A stretch of 64,000 nucleotides of DNA from Planctomycetota bacterium (GTDB lineage Bacteria; Planctomycetota; Phycisphaerae; Sedimentisphaerales; Anaerobacaceae), in NCBI GenBank assembly GCA_025459125.1, contig JALORE010000001.1:34766-98765 (forward strand), read 5' to 3'. The notes beneath the pieces were generated by a model. That model had not been told where the DNA came from and made no database searches. It worked only from the letters and a program-made list of their open reading frames with translations. The position numbers and the translations under genes were made by a program. Below, one piece after another: positions 9,625 through 18,031 of this stretch. Every line of letters starts with the position of its first letter. Position 1 is the first letter of the stretch.

Positions 9625-10008
9625 TTAGCTGCTGCCGTAGTAATCCGCCAGCCCCTGGGCTCGGGCCTGGCGCGCGAGGCTTTCTGCCCCGAGCTCGCCG
9701 TGGATGGAAACCGAGAACGACACGCGCCCCCCGGGCCAGGCCGCAACCCACACCGTGGCTCTCCCGCGACGCTCGACTCGCCAGACGCCGCCGAGGTCTG
9801 CGGGGTCGGCCTGAACCACAGCCTCTGTCCGGGGCTTCCCCAAGTCGGCCTCCGTCTGGTCGCGCCAGGCGACGGACGCGTCCAACGCCTTGCGCTTCCC
9901 GCCGTGCAGCCGGTCGGAGAACAGCTTGGAGTGGGTGCGTCCTCGCCAGCGCACCCGGACGAACCAGCCGCGGTTGCGGCCGTAGTCAAAGCGGCTAATC
10001 GACTTCAT
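9625..10008 (-). CDS. AP2/ERF-like DNA-binding domain protein
   Basis: RFDYGRNRGWFVRVRWRGRTHSKLFSDRLHGGKRKALDASVAWRD. Confidence 0.6.
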   Translation of the reverse strand: MKSISRFDYGRNRGWFVRVRWRGRTHSKLFSDRLHGGKRKALDASVAWRDQTEADLGKPRTEAVVQADPADLGGVWRVERRGRATVWVAAWPGGRVSFSVSIHGELGAESLARQARAQGLADYYGSS

Positions 10009-10192
10009 CCCGGTCCCGATCTTCCTCGCCCCAGCACGGACATCCTCGGCAGTGGTGTTCGTCGCAGACAACGCACCTTTGCCACCGGCCCCAGGCCCCG
10101 CAGCCAGGGCAGGGAGTACAGCACATGCCGTCGTCGGGCGCGTAGGTTTGGCCACAGCCGGGGCACCGGGCGGTGTAGCTGAAGTCGCTCAT
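9995..10192 (-). CDS. Zinc-ribbon protein
   Basis: CPGCGQTY..CCTPCPGCG..CVVCDEHHCRGCPC. Confidence 0.6.
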   Translation of the reverse strand: MSDFSYTARCPGCGQTYAPDDGMCCTPCPGCGAWGRWQRCVVCDEHHCRGCPCWGEEDRDRDEVD

Positions 10193-10389
10193 GGCCGCTC
10201 GCCGAACGCCAGATCCAGCGCCGACGCCAGGGAGTCAGCGCGCCATTCCTCGCCATCCATCCGTGCCACATGGGCCTCGCCGTTGGCACCAAGAGAGAAG
10301 CTACCCAGCAGGCGCTTGGTGCGCTCCTCGCGAATGACACCGAACGTCTCACTCCGATCCCAGGACTCGACCACCAACTGGGTCCTCAT
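10189..10389 (-). CDS. Hypothetical phage protein
   Basis: ATGA-coupled ORF. Confidence 0.45.
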   Translation of the reverse strand: MRTQLVVESWDRSETFGVIREERTKRLLGSFSLGANGEAHVARMDGEEWRADSLASALDLAFGERP

Positions 10390-10661
10390 GTTTCCTCCAT
10401 GCTCCAGCCCTTGCGGTTCAGAGCCCGCTCGACCCGCTCAAGCTCCTCGATCTGGGCGTGCTGCTCGGGGGAGATCACGAAGCCCGCGTGGACCACGGTT
10501 CCAACGTAGTCCGGGCGATGCAGCTGATCGTCCAGCCGCACGCTGTAGGCGGCCACGTCCAAGTACGTCGGGCTGAGCATCCTGCGGTAGTTGACTGTCG
10601 CCGCGCGCCAGCGGTCACCGACGTAGGCAAATACCCTGTCTCCCGTATTGAACCCGCTCAC
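10386..10661 (-). CDS. Small Tudor/SH3-like protein
   Basis: FNTGDRVFAYVGDRWRAATVNYRR. Confidence 0.45.
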   Translation of the reverse strand: MSGFNTGDRVFAYVGDRWRAATVNYRRMLSPTYLDVAAYSVRLDDQLHRPDYVGTVVHAGFVISPEQHAQIEELERVERALNRKGWSMEET

Positions 10662-10721
10662 AGTCCCCTCCTATGGACGCCCGCCGTAGAGCTTGAGCAT
10701 TTCCTGTGGCTTTGTCATGCG

Positions 10722-11822
10722 TCACTTCTCGGGCTGCGGATCCCAGTATTCGACCAACTCGAATTTGATCAACTCCGATTGTCCGGTCTGTCGACCAGCC
10801 GCGGGGGAGAAAGAACTCCGCGCCATACGCAAGCACCTGCGTAGCCACCGCTCCAATTCCGCGGGGGTCATGAAGTTCACGGTCGGAGCGCTAAAGACAA
10901 ATGGGATCTCAGTGCCGGGCGGAAGCGTCTCGAACCACTTGAGACCAAACCCACCTGACCTGGTGCCCGCTCCATTCTTGGGGCTACCAGCGATCTGCAC
11001 TGCAGGCCGGTGCTGCATGACCACCTTGACAGGCGGCAGCAGCTCGGTCGGCTCGACATAGAACAAGTTGGTCATCCAGGGGTTGCACTTGAGAATCTTG
11101 TCGCGCGATCCATAGTGGGCTGAGTTGAGATGCCACTCCAGAAAGCCGGTGAAGTTCCTCGACCCGATCATGATCCCGCCGTTTGGCCCGCGGTCAAAGC
11201 ACAGGGGATAGTCGGCGGGATCCCAGTCGCTGGCATCGAAGGTCTTGTTGAACTTGGATTCCTTGATCTGCTCGATCAATCCGGCCGAATACGGATATCC
11301 GCCACGGATCTCGCTGATGAGCTTGACTGTGATTCTGAACGTGGCCCAGTTGTCCGGGTGGCTAATCTCCTTCCCCGTGTCTCGACCGCCAGGCTGGGCC
11401 TCCAGGGCGTATGCCAAGGCCATGCCCGCCGGATCCTCCTTCAGGCGCGCCAGGAGTTTGTCCACCTGCGCAATCTCCAGAGAACAGTTGTACTGCAGCT
11501 TCTTCGTCGAGTAGACACGATCCTTGCCCTCTCTGTTTGCGGCCAGAAAGTCTTTCTTACGGAGCGCCTCCAGAACCCGGCTCATCGTCCCCGGGTGAAC
11601 CACGCTGTTGAGCTGGTCCTTAATCATCTGCACGATCTCGATGCAGGTCTGCGCCCCGCGAGCCTGCACACCATAGAGGCCGAGCAGCCAGAGCTGCTCC
11701 CAGTTGTCCTTGGTGAAGCGCCGACCCTCAAGTTCTTCGACTGTCTTGGCGCTCTCGCCATTGCCCTTTGTCGGGATCTTTGGCGGCGCCTCCTGTTTCT
11801 CGGTTTCCTTCTGGATTCGCAT
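10722..11822 (-). CDS. Hypothetical protein, possible winged-helix N-terminus
   Basis: AAAGGAGAGC RBS before ATG 11822; HPGTMSRVLEALRKKDFLAANREGKDRVYSTKK. Confidence 0.5.
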   Translation of the reverse strand: MRIQKETEKQEAPPKIPTKGNGESAKTVEELEGRRFTKDNWEQLWLLGLYGVQARGAQTCIEIVQMIKDQLNSVVHPGTMSRVLEALRKKDFLAANREGKDRVYSTKKLQYNCSLEIAQVDKLLARLKEDPAGMALAYALEAQPGGRDTGKEISHPDNWATFRITVKLISEIRGGYPYSAGLIEQIKESKFNKTFDASDWDPADYPLCFDRGPNGGIMIGSRNFTGFLEWHLNSAHYGSRDKILKCNPWMTNLFYVEPTELLPPVKVVMQHRPAVQIAGSPKNGAGTRSGGFGLKWFETLPPGTEIPFVFSAPTVNFMTPAELERWLRRCLRMARSSFSPAAGRQTGQSELIKFELVEYWDPQPEK

Positions 11823-12129
11823 TCTCCCGCTCTCCTTTTGTGCCCGCTTCAAAAAGCGAACACCTCATTCAGTCACTCAACCCTTCGCGCGTGCTTGCTT
11901 GCCTCCACACAGCCCTACCGCCTATCGGACCAACGGACGAGCTATCCGTCCTGCCCGCCTTCTCTCGTGCCGCCCGACCTGCAGCCAGCCGTACCTCCGT
12001 TGCCCCTCGCCTTCCAACCATCCCTTCCGACCATCGTCCCATCATCCATCCCTCCGTCCCTCAGATCGCCCCATCCTCCTCGGCCTCGCGCCTTCTTCCT
12101 ACCGCCCCGTCCCTCCAGCCATTGTCACG

Positions 12130-12342
12130 TCATCGAATCTGCCCCTTCGCTCGGGCCAGTTCCCACAACCCAAGCAGAGCGCCCGGGCCGTTGCCCTCTT
12201 CATCGGCCGAGATGCCCAGCACCAGCGCGCTGTCGTCTGGCATGTGGAGTTCAACCCACGGCATGTCGTCATCTAACCCAACGTCCACGATTTTCGCTCC
12301 GACGAGAAGCCGAAGCGCCTTCAACAGCGATTTCTGGTTCAT
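12130..12342 (-). CDS. Hypothetical phage protein
   Basis: MNQKSLLKALRLLVGAKIVDVG...; coupled to upstream ORF. Confidence 0.45.
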   Translation of the reverse strand: MNQKSLLKALRLLVGAKIVDVGLDDDMPWVELHMPDDSALVLGISADEEGNGPGALLGLWELARAKGQIR

Positions 12343-12629
12343 GCCTGCCACCCGTGCCCGCAGTCGCAGATCATCGCCGATGCCGGACTCGTGCGCCCGC
12401 ACTTGGGGCAGTCCTTGGCCCTCGGGGGGTTCACTGCCGGCCGTGACACCCACTCCCTCATCTGCACCATCCGCTCGAACGCCGCCAGCATCGCCGCGGT
12501 GTTCTTGGCGGTCCTGCGCGTGTGGATCCAGATGAAGATCGGGGACAAGAACAGAACCACCATCAGCACCGCCCACAGAACCTTCAGACCGACAAGCGCC
12601 GACAGAAACGGACCGATCATGGTGTCCAT
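12339..12629 (-). CDS. Membrane protein with C-terminal zinc ribbon
   Basis: VLWAVLMVVLFLSPIFIWI TM; CPKCGRTSPASAMICDCGHGW. Confidence 0.55.
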   Translation of the reverse strand: MDTMIGPFLSALVGLKVLWAVLMVVLFLSPIFIWIHTRRTAKNTAAMLAAFERMVQMREWVSRPAVNPPRAKDCPKCGRTSPASAMICDCGHGWQA

Positions 12630-12895
12630 CAGCAGCCCCCCTTCACCGCGCCCTGCACGCGGTACACCAGCTTGCCCGACATCCTGGGGGCCCTGGCCCG
12701 GGCGAGCTTGAATCGCAGGTCATCGGCGGTGTCCCCGTGCTCGTAGTCTGCCGACGGGAAACTCTCGACCACCACCCCCTGGCGATGAGCAGGGGCCAAC
12801 ACGGAATCCCAGGTACCTTGGCTGTGGTCGAACACCTCCTGTTCGTCCTGAAGCGCGTGGACAACATCGTACCGGTGAAACACGCAGTTGCACAT
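12629..12895 (-). CDS. Hypothetical phage protein
   Basis: AAGGAG RBS directly downstream of a UUCG hairpin. Confidence 0.5.
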   Translation of the reverse strand: MCNCVFHRYDVVHALQDEQEVFDHSQGTWDSVLAPAHRQGVVVESFPSADYEHGDTADDLRFKLARARAPRMSGKLVYRVQGAVKGGC

Positions 12896-12940
12896 GCTGG
12901 TCTCCTTTGCGCCCGAAGGCGCGGGTTGTTCAGATGGCGG

Positions 12941-13183
12941 TCAGTCTTCCGGGCCGACGCGCCTGTAGATCTTGTACTCCCGACCGCTCTCGTGGTCGCG
13001 GATGGTAAGGCGGTCCATCAACTGCCGCGCGACCAGGCCCTTGATCAGGCGCCGCACCCGGCTCACGGGCAACGCAGTCCAGGCCGCCAGTTCCGCGGGG
13101 GTCTCGCCAAAGAGAGCGCAGCCGAGCAGGCGCGCCTCGTCTTCCGTGACCTGCTGGGGACCATTCCAGGTCTGAACGATCAT
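12941..13183 (-). CDS. Winged-helix-like small regulator
   Basis: TPAELAAWTALPVSRVRRLIKGLVARQLMDRL; AAGGAG RBS; upstream promoter. Confidence 0.55.
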   Translation of the reverse strand: MIVQTWNGPQQVTEDEARLLGCALFGETPAELAAWTALPVSRVRRLIKGLVARQLMDRLTIRDHESGREYKIYRRVGPED

Positions 13184-13228
13184 CCGGTCTCCTTCTGCCC
13201 GAAGGCTCTCGAACCCGAAGGTTCTACT

Positions 13229-13260
13229 CAAGAGTATAACCAAGCACTGGCGCCGGTCAA
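13229..13260 (-). promoter_or_regulatory. Sigma70-like promoter
   Basis: Minus strand TTGACC (13260..13255), 16-nt spacer, TATACT (13238..13233). Confidence 0.65.
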
Positions 13261-13273
13261 GGGGGGGGTGATG

Positions 13274-13316
13274 AAAAAAAGCCCGGACGCGCGAAGGAGA
13301 GAAGGACGCGGCCGGG
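13274..13316 (-). terminator. Rho-independent terminator
   Basis: Minus strand GCCCGGCCGCG-loop-CGCGTCCGGGC followed by TTTTTTT. Confidence 0.8.
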
Positions 13317-13358
13317 CGAAGGAAGGCTACTTAGAGTAGGCCGATCCGGGATTGCCGG

Positions 13359-13574
13359 TCAACCCCGGCGGGCGGCTTTGCCGTCGGCGGTGAGAAGGTA
13401 TCGGGTATCCCCGGCCTTGGTCGACTCGGCGTCCAGGAATCCTTTGCCCTTCAGGCTGATCATCGATCTGGCTATCGGGCCCGGGCGACTGCCGAGCTTC
13501 TCGGCCATGGTCTTGGCCGTGGCGCCAGCGCCGATGCTGGTCAGAATGTCCTTCTGGGTCTTGCTCAGTCGCAT
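13359..13574 (-). CDS. HTH-type small protein
   Basis: KTQKDILTSIGAGATAKTMAEKLGSRPGPIARSMISLKGKGFL. Confidence 0.55.
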   Translation of the reverse strand: MRLSKTQKDILTSIGAGATAKTMAEKLGSRPGPIARSMISLKGKGFLDAESTKAGDTRYLLTADGKAARRG

Positions 13575-13662
13575 GATGCTCCCCGTTTCTTCAGTGGTGG
13601 TTGGCGGGCAATGCCCGCCCGGTAGATCCAGATCAAATACAAATCAGATCCTGATCGCAACG

Positions 13663-15081
13663 TCAACCGGCCTGTAGCCGCAGTCGCGCCAGATGGACGT
13701 AATTGGGATCTATCTCGACCCCTACGCAATCCAGGCCCAGGCGCCGGCAGACGGCCAGGGTCGAGCCCACGCCCGCGAACGGATCCAGCACCAGCGCCCC
13801 GGGTGGCGCGTGTCGCCGAAGCAGCCGCTCAAGCAACCACTCGGGCTTCTGCGTCGGATGGTCGAGCCGCTCGTTCCCGCCGCACACTGGCCCCTCGATC
13901 AGGTTGTGCGCCTCGGGCGCGCCGGCGTTCTCCCAGGGCATGAAGTGGTAGCGGTCGCCGCGGGTTGCCCAGCAGACGGCCTCGACCGACGACAGGTAGA
14001 CGTTCCGGTGGGCCGTACCGGGGTTGGTCTTCTTCCAGATGATCGCCCCGCGCCACGTTAGCCCGATGTTCTCGCAGATGAACTTGTACTCGCCGATGGC
14101 CTCCAGCGGAGCAAACACCAGAAGCTGACCGCCGTCGACCAACAGTGGCGCCGCCTGGACAACCCACCCCACGTCGAGCTTGTCCCACGCGCCGAAGTTC
14201 GAGGAGATGTTCCCGCGCGCAACGTGCGCGACCAGGCTCTGCCGCTGGCCGTATGGAGGGTCGGTCAAGATCAGCTGGAAGGTCCCGTTCTCGGTCCGCC
14301 CAAAGAACTGGCGGTTGTCCTCCATGTGCAGAATCCGGCGCGCCTCGGGCCCGAGTTCCTCGACCTTTTCCTGGCGCTTCGCCTCGGCCTCCTTGGCCCG
14401 GGCTTCGAGCTTGGACCGCTTGCGCTCGACGCGCACCTTCCGCAGCACCTTGCGAACGGCCTGGTTGCGCTTGCTGGCGGTGTCTGATTTCTCAATCTCT
14501 GCCAAGTCCCCCCGCGGCAGATTCGCTACCTCGATGCACTCCTGCACGAACCGCTCGCCCTTGCCAATCTCGCGGGCGATGATCTTCGTCGCTCTCTCCG
14601 GCGCGGGATCAGGATTCGCACCCTTCGCAAAGTCTGCTTTGGTGCGGACGGACTTGCCCTTGCCCGAACCGCGCCCTCCGGTCGCCCCGACTTTCGTCCC
14701 GGGGTACAGCTGCTCATGCAGCACCTTCTGTCGCTGGAACCCGCGGCCCAGTTCGAGCACGTCGAAGTCCTTGCGCGCGACGTTTTCGGCCAGCTGCGCG
14801 TGCAGGGCAGACAGCTCGGTCTCGGCCGAGACTTCCACCGCCAGGACCGGCCGCCCCAGCCGCTGGCAGGCGGTCATCCGCCGAACGCCGGCAACCACCT
14901 CCCACTCGCCTTCGATTTTGCGCACGGCGATGGGTTGGATCTGGCCCTGCTTGGCAATGCTCGAACAGAGGGCGTTGATGTCACCAGCGTCAGACCGGGC
15001 CCGCCATCCCACCTTGATCGTCCCCGGATCCAGAGATAGCACCGGGTTCTTGTTCGTCGTCTTCTCGGTCGTCATCATCAT
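13663..15081 (-). CDS. ParB-N domain fused to DNA methyltransferase (N4/N6 type)
   Basis: ParB-like LCSSIAKQGQIQPIAVRK..VVAGVRRMTACQRLG; LTDPPYGQRQSL; VLDPFAGVGSTLAV. Confidence 0.88.
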   Translation of the reverse strand: MMMTTEKTTNKNPVLSLDPGTIKVGWRARSDAGDINALCSSIAKQGQIQPIAVRKIEGEWEVVAGVRRMTACQRLGRPVLAVEVSAETELSALHAQLAENVARKDFDVLELGRGFQRQKVLHEQLYPGTKVGATGGRGSGKGKSVRTKADFAKGANPDPAPERATKIIAREIGKGERFVQECIEVANLPRGDLAEIEKSDTASKRNQAVRKVLRKVRVERKRSKLEARAKEAEAKRQEKVEELGPEARRILHMEDNRQFFGRTENGTFQLILTDPPYGQRQSLVAHVARGNISSNFGAWDKLDVGWVVQAAPLLVDGGQLLVFAPLEAIGEYKFICENIGLTWRGAIIWKKTNPGTAHRNVYLSSVEAVCWATRGDRYHFMPWENAGAPEAHNLIEGPVCGGNERLDHPTQKPEWLLERLLRRHAPPGALVLDPFAGVGSTLAVCRRLGLDCVGVEIDPNYVHLARLRLQAG

Positions 15082-15664
15082 CGATCCCTAGTTCCTCCCG
15101 CCGCCGCTTGCGGCGCTCGCGCAGGAGGTTGTGCGCCAGGCGGCGCATCTCATCCTTGTTGAACGGCAGCTCCCTACCCTCGGAGGCAGCGCCAGCTATC
15201 TCCTGCTCACTCGCGGCCAGCATTGGCTCGATTGAGGTCAGGATCGCCGCGCGCTTGGTCTCTACCAGATCATCGAGGATGGCGTAAGCCTTGATCATGC
15301 CCTCCCACGAGCGGGGGGCGATGGGGAAGCGCTCGATCCCTCGCTCGTCGACCTTTGGCCGGATGAACTGGAAGACCTTGCCCTTGAGCTCCGATGCCTC
15401 GGCCAGCTCGGCCACCCGAGCTTGAACCAGAGAGACATGCTTCTGCCTAAGCCAGGCGGCCTGCACCCCACGCCAGAACGCCAGACGGCGCTCTACCCAA
15501 TGATGGGTCCGTGCATGTTCCTGGAAGGTCGGAAGCACCAAGTGCTTCGAGAGCATCCGATCCCACCACCACTCCAGTGAACGGCGGTTGGGGTCGGCAA
15601 TGAACTCCGACTCAGTCCGCAGCAAAAGGATCTGCGTGTCCTCGGATGTCACGTCCCTGGCCAA
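14990..15664 (-). CDS. Hypothetical phage protein
   Basis: Long ORF overlapping the methyltransferase start. Confidence 0.5.
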   Translation of the reverse strand: MARDVTSEDTQILLLRTESEFIADPNRRSLEWWWDRMLSKHLVLPTFQEHARTHHWVERRLAFWRGVQAAWLRQKHVSLVQARVAELAEASELKGKVFQFIRPKVDERGIERFPIAPRSWEGMIKAYAILDDLVETKRAAILTSIEPMLAASEQEIAGAASEGRELPFNKDEMRRLAHNLLRERRKRRREELGIDDDDDREDDEQEPGAISGSGDDQGGMAGPV

Positions 15665-16133
15665 GCAGGTCCTCCCACTGTTGGGTGTCCAGGTCCGGCC
15701 TCTCGCTTCGGGCGAACGCCGCGATCCGGTCGTTCACGTCGGCCAGGAACCGCTGATAGAAGGTCCCGATCACCGCCTTGGCATGTTCTTGCCCCAGCTG
15801 CTCGGGCGACTTGCCCGCGGAGTCCTGGATCGACGGATGGGGGACGGCCATGTACCCCGGAGGGAAATCCACGTCGATCCTGGGAACCAAATGCTGTGTC
15901 AGCGGGTGGGTGTCGAGCTCGACCTTGATCGCCTCGACCGGCAGCTGCAGCTCGCGGGCGATGGCCAGGCGAAGATCCAGCAGCCGGGTCAGGAACACCC
16001 CCCGCCGCGTGATCATGCAGGTGCCCCCCGGTGGGAGGGGGAAACCCGCGCTGGCCATGGCCTCGGCCCACTCGCGGTAAGCGCGATAGCCCTCGGTCAG
16101 GGCGTCAAGCGATTCATTGGCCATTGGCGGCAT
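15612..16133 (-). CDS. Hypothetical phage protein
   Basis: Minus ORF in the dense co-directional array. Confidence 0.5.
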   Translation of the reverse strand: MPPMANESLDALTEGYRAYREWAEAMASAGFPLPPGGTCMITRRGVFLTRLLDLRLAIARELQLPVEAIKVELDTHPLTQHLVPRIDVDFPPGYMAVPHPSIQDSAGKSPEQLGQEHAKAVIGTFYQRFLADVNDRIAAFARSERPDLDTQQWEDLLGQGRDIRGHADPFAAD

Positions 16134-16347
16134 CCTCGTATCGCACGATCACCTCCGGCAGATCGCCGATGGTGCTCAGGTCGGGATCAATCCACACGCC
16201 ACGCACGGTAGCTCCCCGGGGCAACACCAGCACCGCCGCTTCGTTGTTGTCCTTGCGAAGCCACGCGGACAGACGCGCGGCGATGTCCTGCATGTGCCGA
16301 TCATCGTCACGCACGCCACTCAACGCCAACAGCAACTTCCGCTTCAT
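16114..16347 (-). CDS. Hypothetical phage protein
   Basis: MKRKLLLALSGVRDDDRHMQDIAARL. Confidence 0.4.
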   Translation of the reverse strand: MKRKLLLALSGVRDDDRHMQDIAARLSAWLRKDNNEAAVLVLPRGATVRGVWIDPDLSTIGDLPEVIVRYEDAANGQ

Positions 16348-16400
16348 CAGGTTTCCTTCACTCGGCCGCCCCACAGTAGCACATGCTCGGCTTGGCCATG

Positions 16401-16943
16401 TCAAGCGCTCCGCAGGATCTTCAGAAAGTCCTCGTACTCGATCCTCACCGGCAAATACCCCTGGTCTTTGGTCTCCGGGAACTCCCCTCCGCAGCAGCGC
16501 ACAAGGTCGGCCAATCGCATGCACGCCACGGCAGATCGAGCTCCCCGCTGGTGACAGATGGCCACTGGCCGGGTCCATCTCCGCTCCGACGGTCCATCGG
16601 CCCGCCGCCAGTGCATTGCCAGATCGCGCTCGGCCTGACGGAGCTTGGCCTCGGGCGAGATGGTTGCCGAGTCCTGGAGCTCCATCCACCAGGAACAGGG
16701 GGCAATCACGTCCGGCTCGTGAGCATTCCGACCCTGCTCCCCGCGGCGCACGGTCGTGCCGGCCATCGCGGCCTTGAGCGTCTTCCTGTCAGCCGCGGCA
16801 ATCGCGGCCAGCACCTCCGGCGCGTCGTAGATTTCCCGGAGGTCCCGCGCCACCTGCTGCTCGAACGCCTTGCCCTTCCTACGCGAGCGCCGGCCCGCCG
16901 CCTGGCGTTTGGGATCCTTGGCCAGCTTCTCGCTGCTCGGCAT
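16401..16943 (-). CDS. PD-(D/E)XK-like resolvase/nuclease (ELQ variant)
   Basis: RRKGKAFEQQVARDLRE...EPDVIAPCSWWMELQ...EAKLRQAERD. Confidence 0.5.
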   Translation of the reverse strand: MPSSEKLAKDPKRQAAGRRSRRKGKAFEQQVARDLREIYDAPEVLAAIAAADRKTLKAAMAGTTVRRGEQGRNAHEPDVIAPCSWWMELQDSATISPEAKLRQAERDLAMHWRRADGPSERRWTRPVAICHQRGARSAVACMRLADLVRCCGGEFPETKDQGYLPVRIEYEDFLKILRSA

Positions 16944-17334
16944 GTTCTACCCCCTCGGTCATCAGACGCTTGGCCTCGGCCACATGCAACGGCCGCAGCT
17001 GGACGTAGTGGACGTTCGATGTCACCAGCAACACCGGCATGCGCAAGTTGGCCTCACTCATCCGGCGCAGGTCCTCGCCCATGGCGTCGGGCAACCCCAT
17101 TGGCACGACACAGATCGCCAGCTCGGGCGACAGGTCCAGCTGGTCACCCTGGGCCCCCACGCGGAGGTTGTTCAAATGGATCCTGTGGCCACACTGCTGG
17201 CACTTGATCGAAGCCGCGTAGCGAACGCCGCGCACCAGGATGTTGTGCTCCCCCACCTCGGCGATCCGCTTGGCCACCCCATCGAACAACTGGGTCATCT
17301 TGTACCAGGTGGGCTTTCGCAGGGCATCTTTCAT
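16879..17334 (-). CDS. Hypothetical protein with CxxC
   Basis: IKCQQCGHRIHLNNLRV. Confidence 0.45.
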   Translation of the reverse strand: MKDALRKPTWYKMTQLFDGVAKRIAEVGEHNILVRGVRYAASIKCQQCGHRIHLNNLRVGAQGDQLDLSPELAICVVPMGLPDAMGEDLRRMSEANLRMPVLLVTSNVHYVQLRPLHVAEAKRLMTEGVEHAEQREAGQGSQTPGGGPALA

Positions 17335-17666
17335 GGTTGCACCCCCAGGGCCGCCTCGGCCGTGCGATGCAGCAGGGCCGAGAGTAGTTGGCGTTTCAGG
17401 GTCTCGAACATCGGGATCGGTACATGCCCGAATGCCTGCAGGGCCATCAGCGTCCCGATGGCCTGGCCATGGTAGAGCATGAGCTTTCTCTCCCAGCGCA
17501 GGTACGCCACGCTCGTCAGCTGATCAGTCGGTGGCGGTGGTTGTCGGCGGATGGTTTCATACACCGCCTGGATCCGCTCAAGCACGTAGTTCTGCGCCTG
17601 CTCGGGCGTCGCCAGTTGCCCGGCCACCACTCGCGGATCGACGATCAGATGGTCCTCGACGGTCAT
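17331..17666 (-). CDS. Hypothetical phage protein
   Basis: MTVEDHLIVDPRVV; ATGA-coupled. Confidence 0.45.
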   Translation of the reverse strand: MTVEDHLIVDPRVVAGQLATPEQAQNYVLERIQAVYETIRRQPPPPTDQLTSVAYLRWERKLMLYHGQAIGTLMALQAFGHVPIPMFETLKRQLLSALLHRTAEAALGVQP

Positions 17667-18031
17667 GACACGACCTTCCCGCCGTTGCCAGGGACCGCCT
17701 GCTCGGCCAGCTCCTCGCGCCCGGCCCGGGCCGCCGCCTCGATCAGAATGCCGTAGCCGGCGATGTCCAGTCCGGGCGACTCGAAGGCCCGTCCACAATG
17801 GGGGCATGGAATGTGGCCGGCCAGATGGTCTGTGCCTGTGGCCAGCCGGAACAGCTTGTCGATCAAGCGCGTGACCGCCAAGAGCGTGCGGAACTGACAG
17901 ACCGCGACGCCGTTGGGGTAGAGCGCCTCAAGCACCTTGCAGCTCAGCCGGAACGACTCGCCGTACTGCCTGTTCTTCGTCTCGACCAGCTGGCCGATCT
18001 CGGTGCCGATCTTCTCGAACTCACCACTCAC
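17663..18031 (-). CDS. Nmad1/DUF1599-like nucleotide-modification-associated protein (GTG start)
   Basis: ETKNRQYGESFRLSCKVLEALYP...RLIDKLFRLATG...DIAGYGILIEAA; GTG overlaps upstream TGA. Confidence 0.5.
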   Translation of the reverse strand: MSGEFEKIGTEIGQLVETKNRQYGESFRLSCKVLEALYPNGVAVCQFRTLLAVTRLIDKLFRLATGTDHLAGHIPCPHCGRAFESPGLDIAGYGILIEAAARAGREELAEQAVPGNGGKVVS

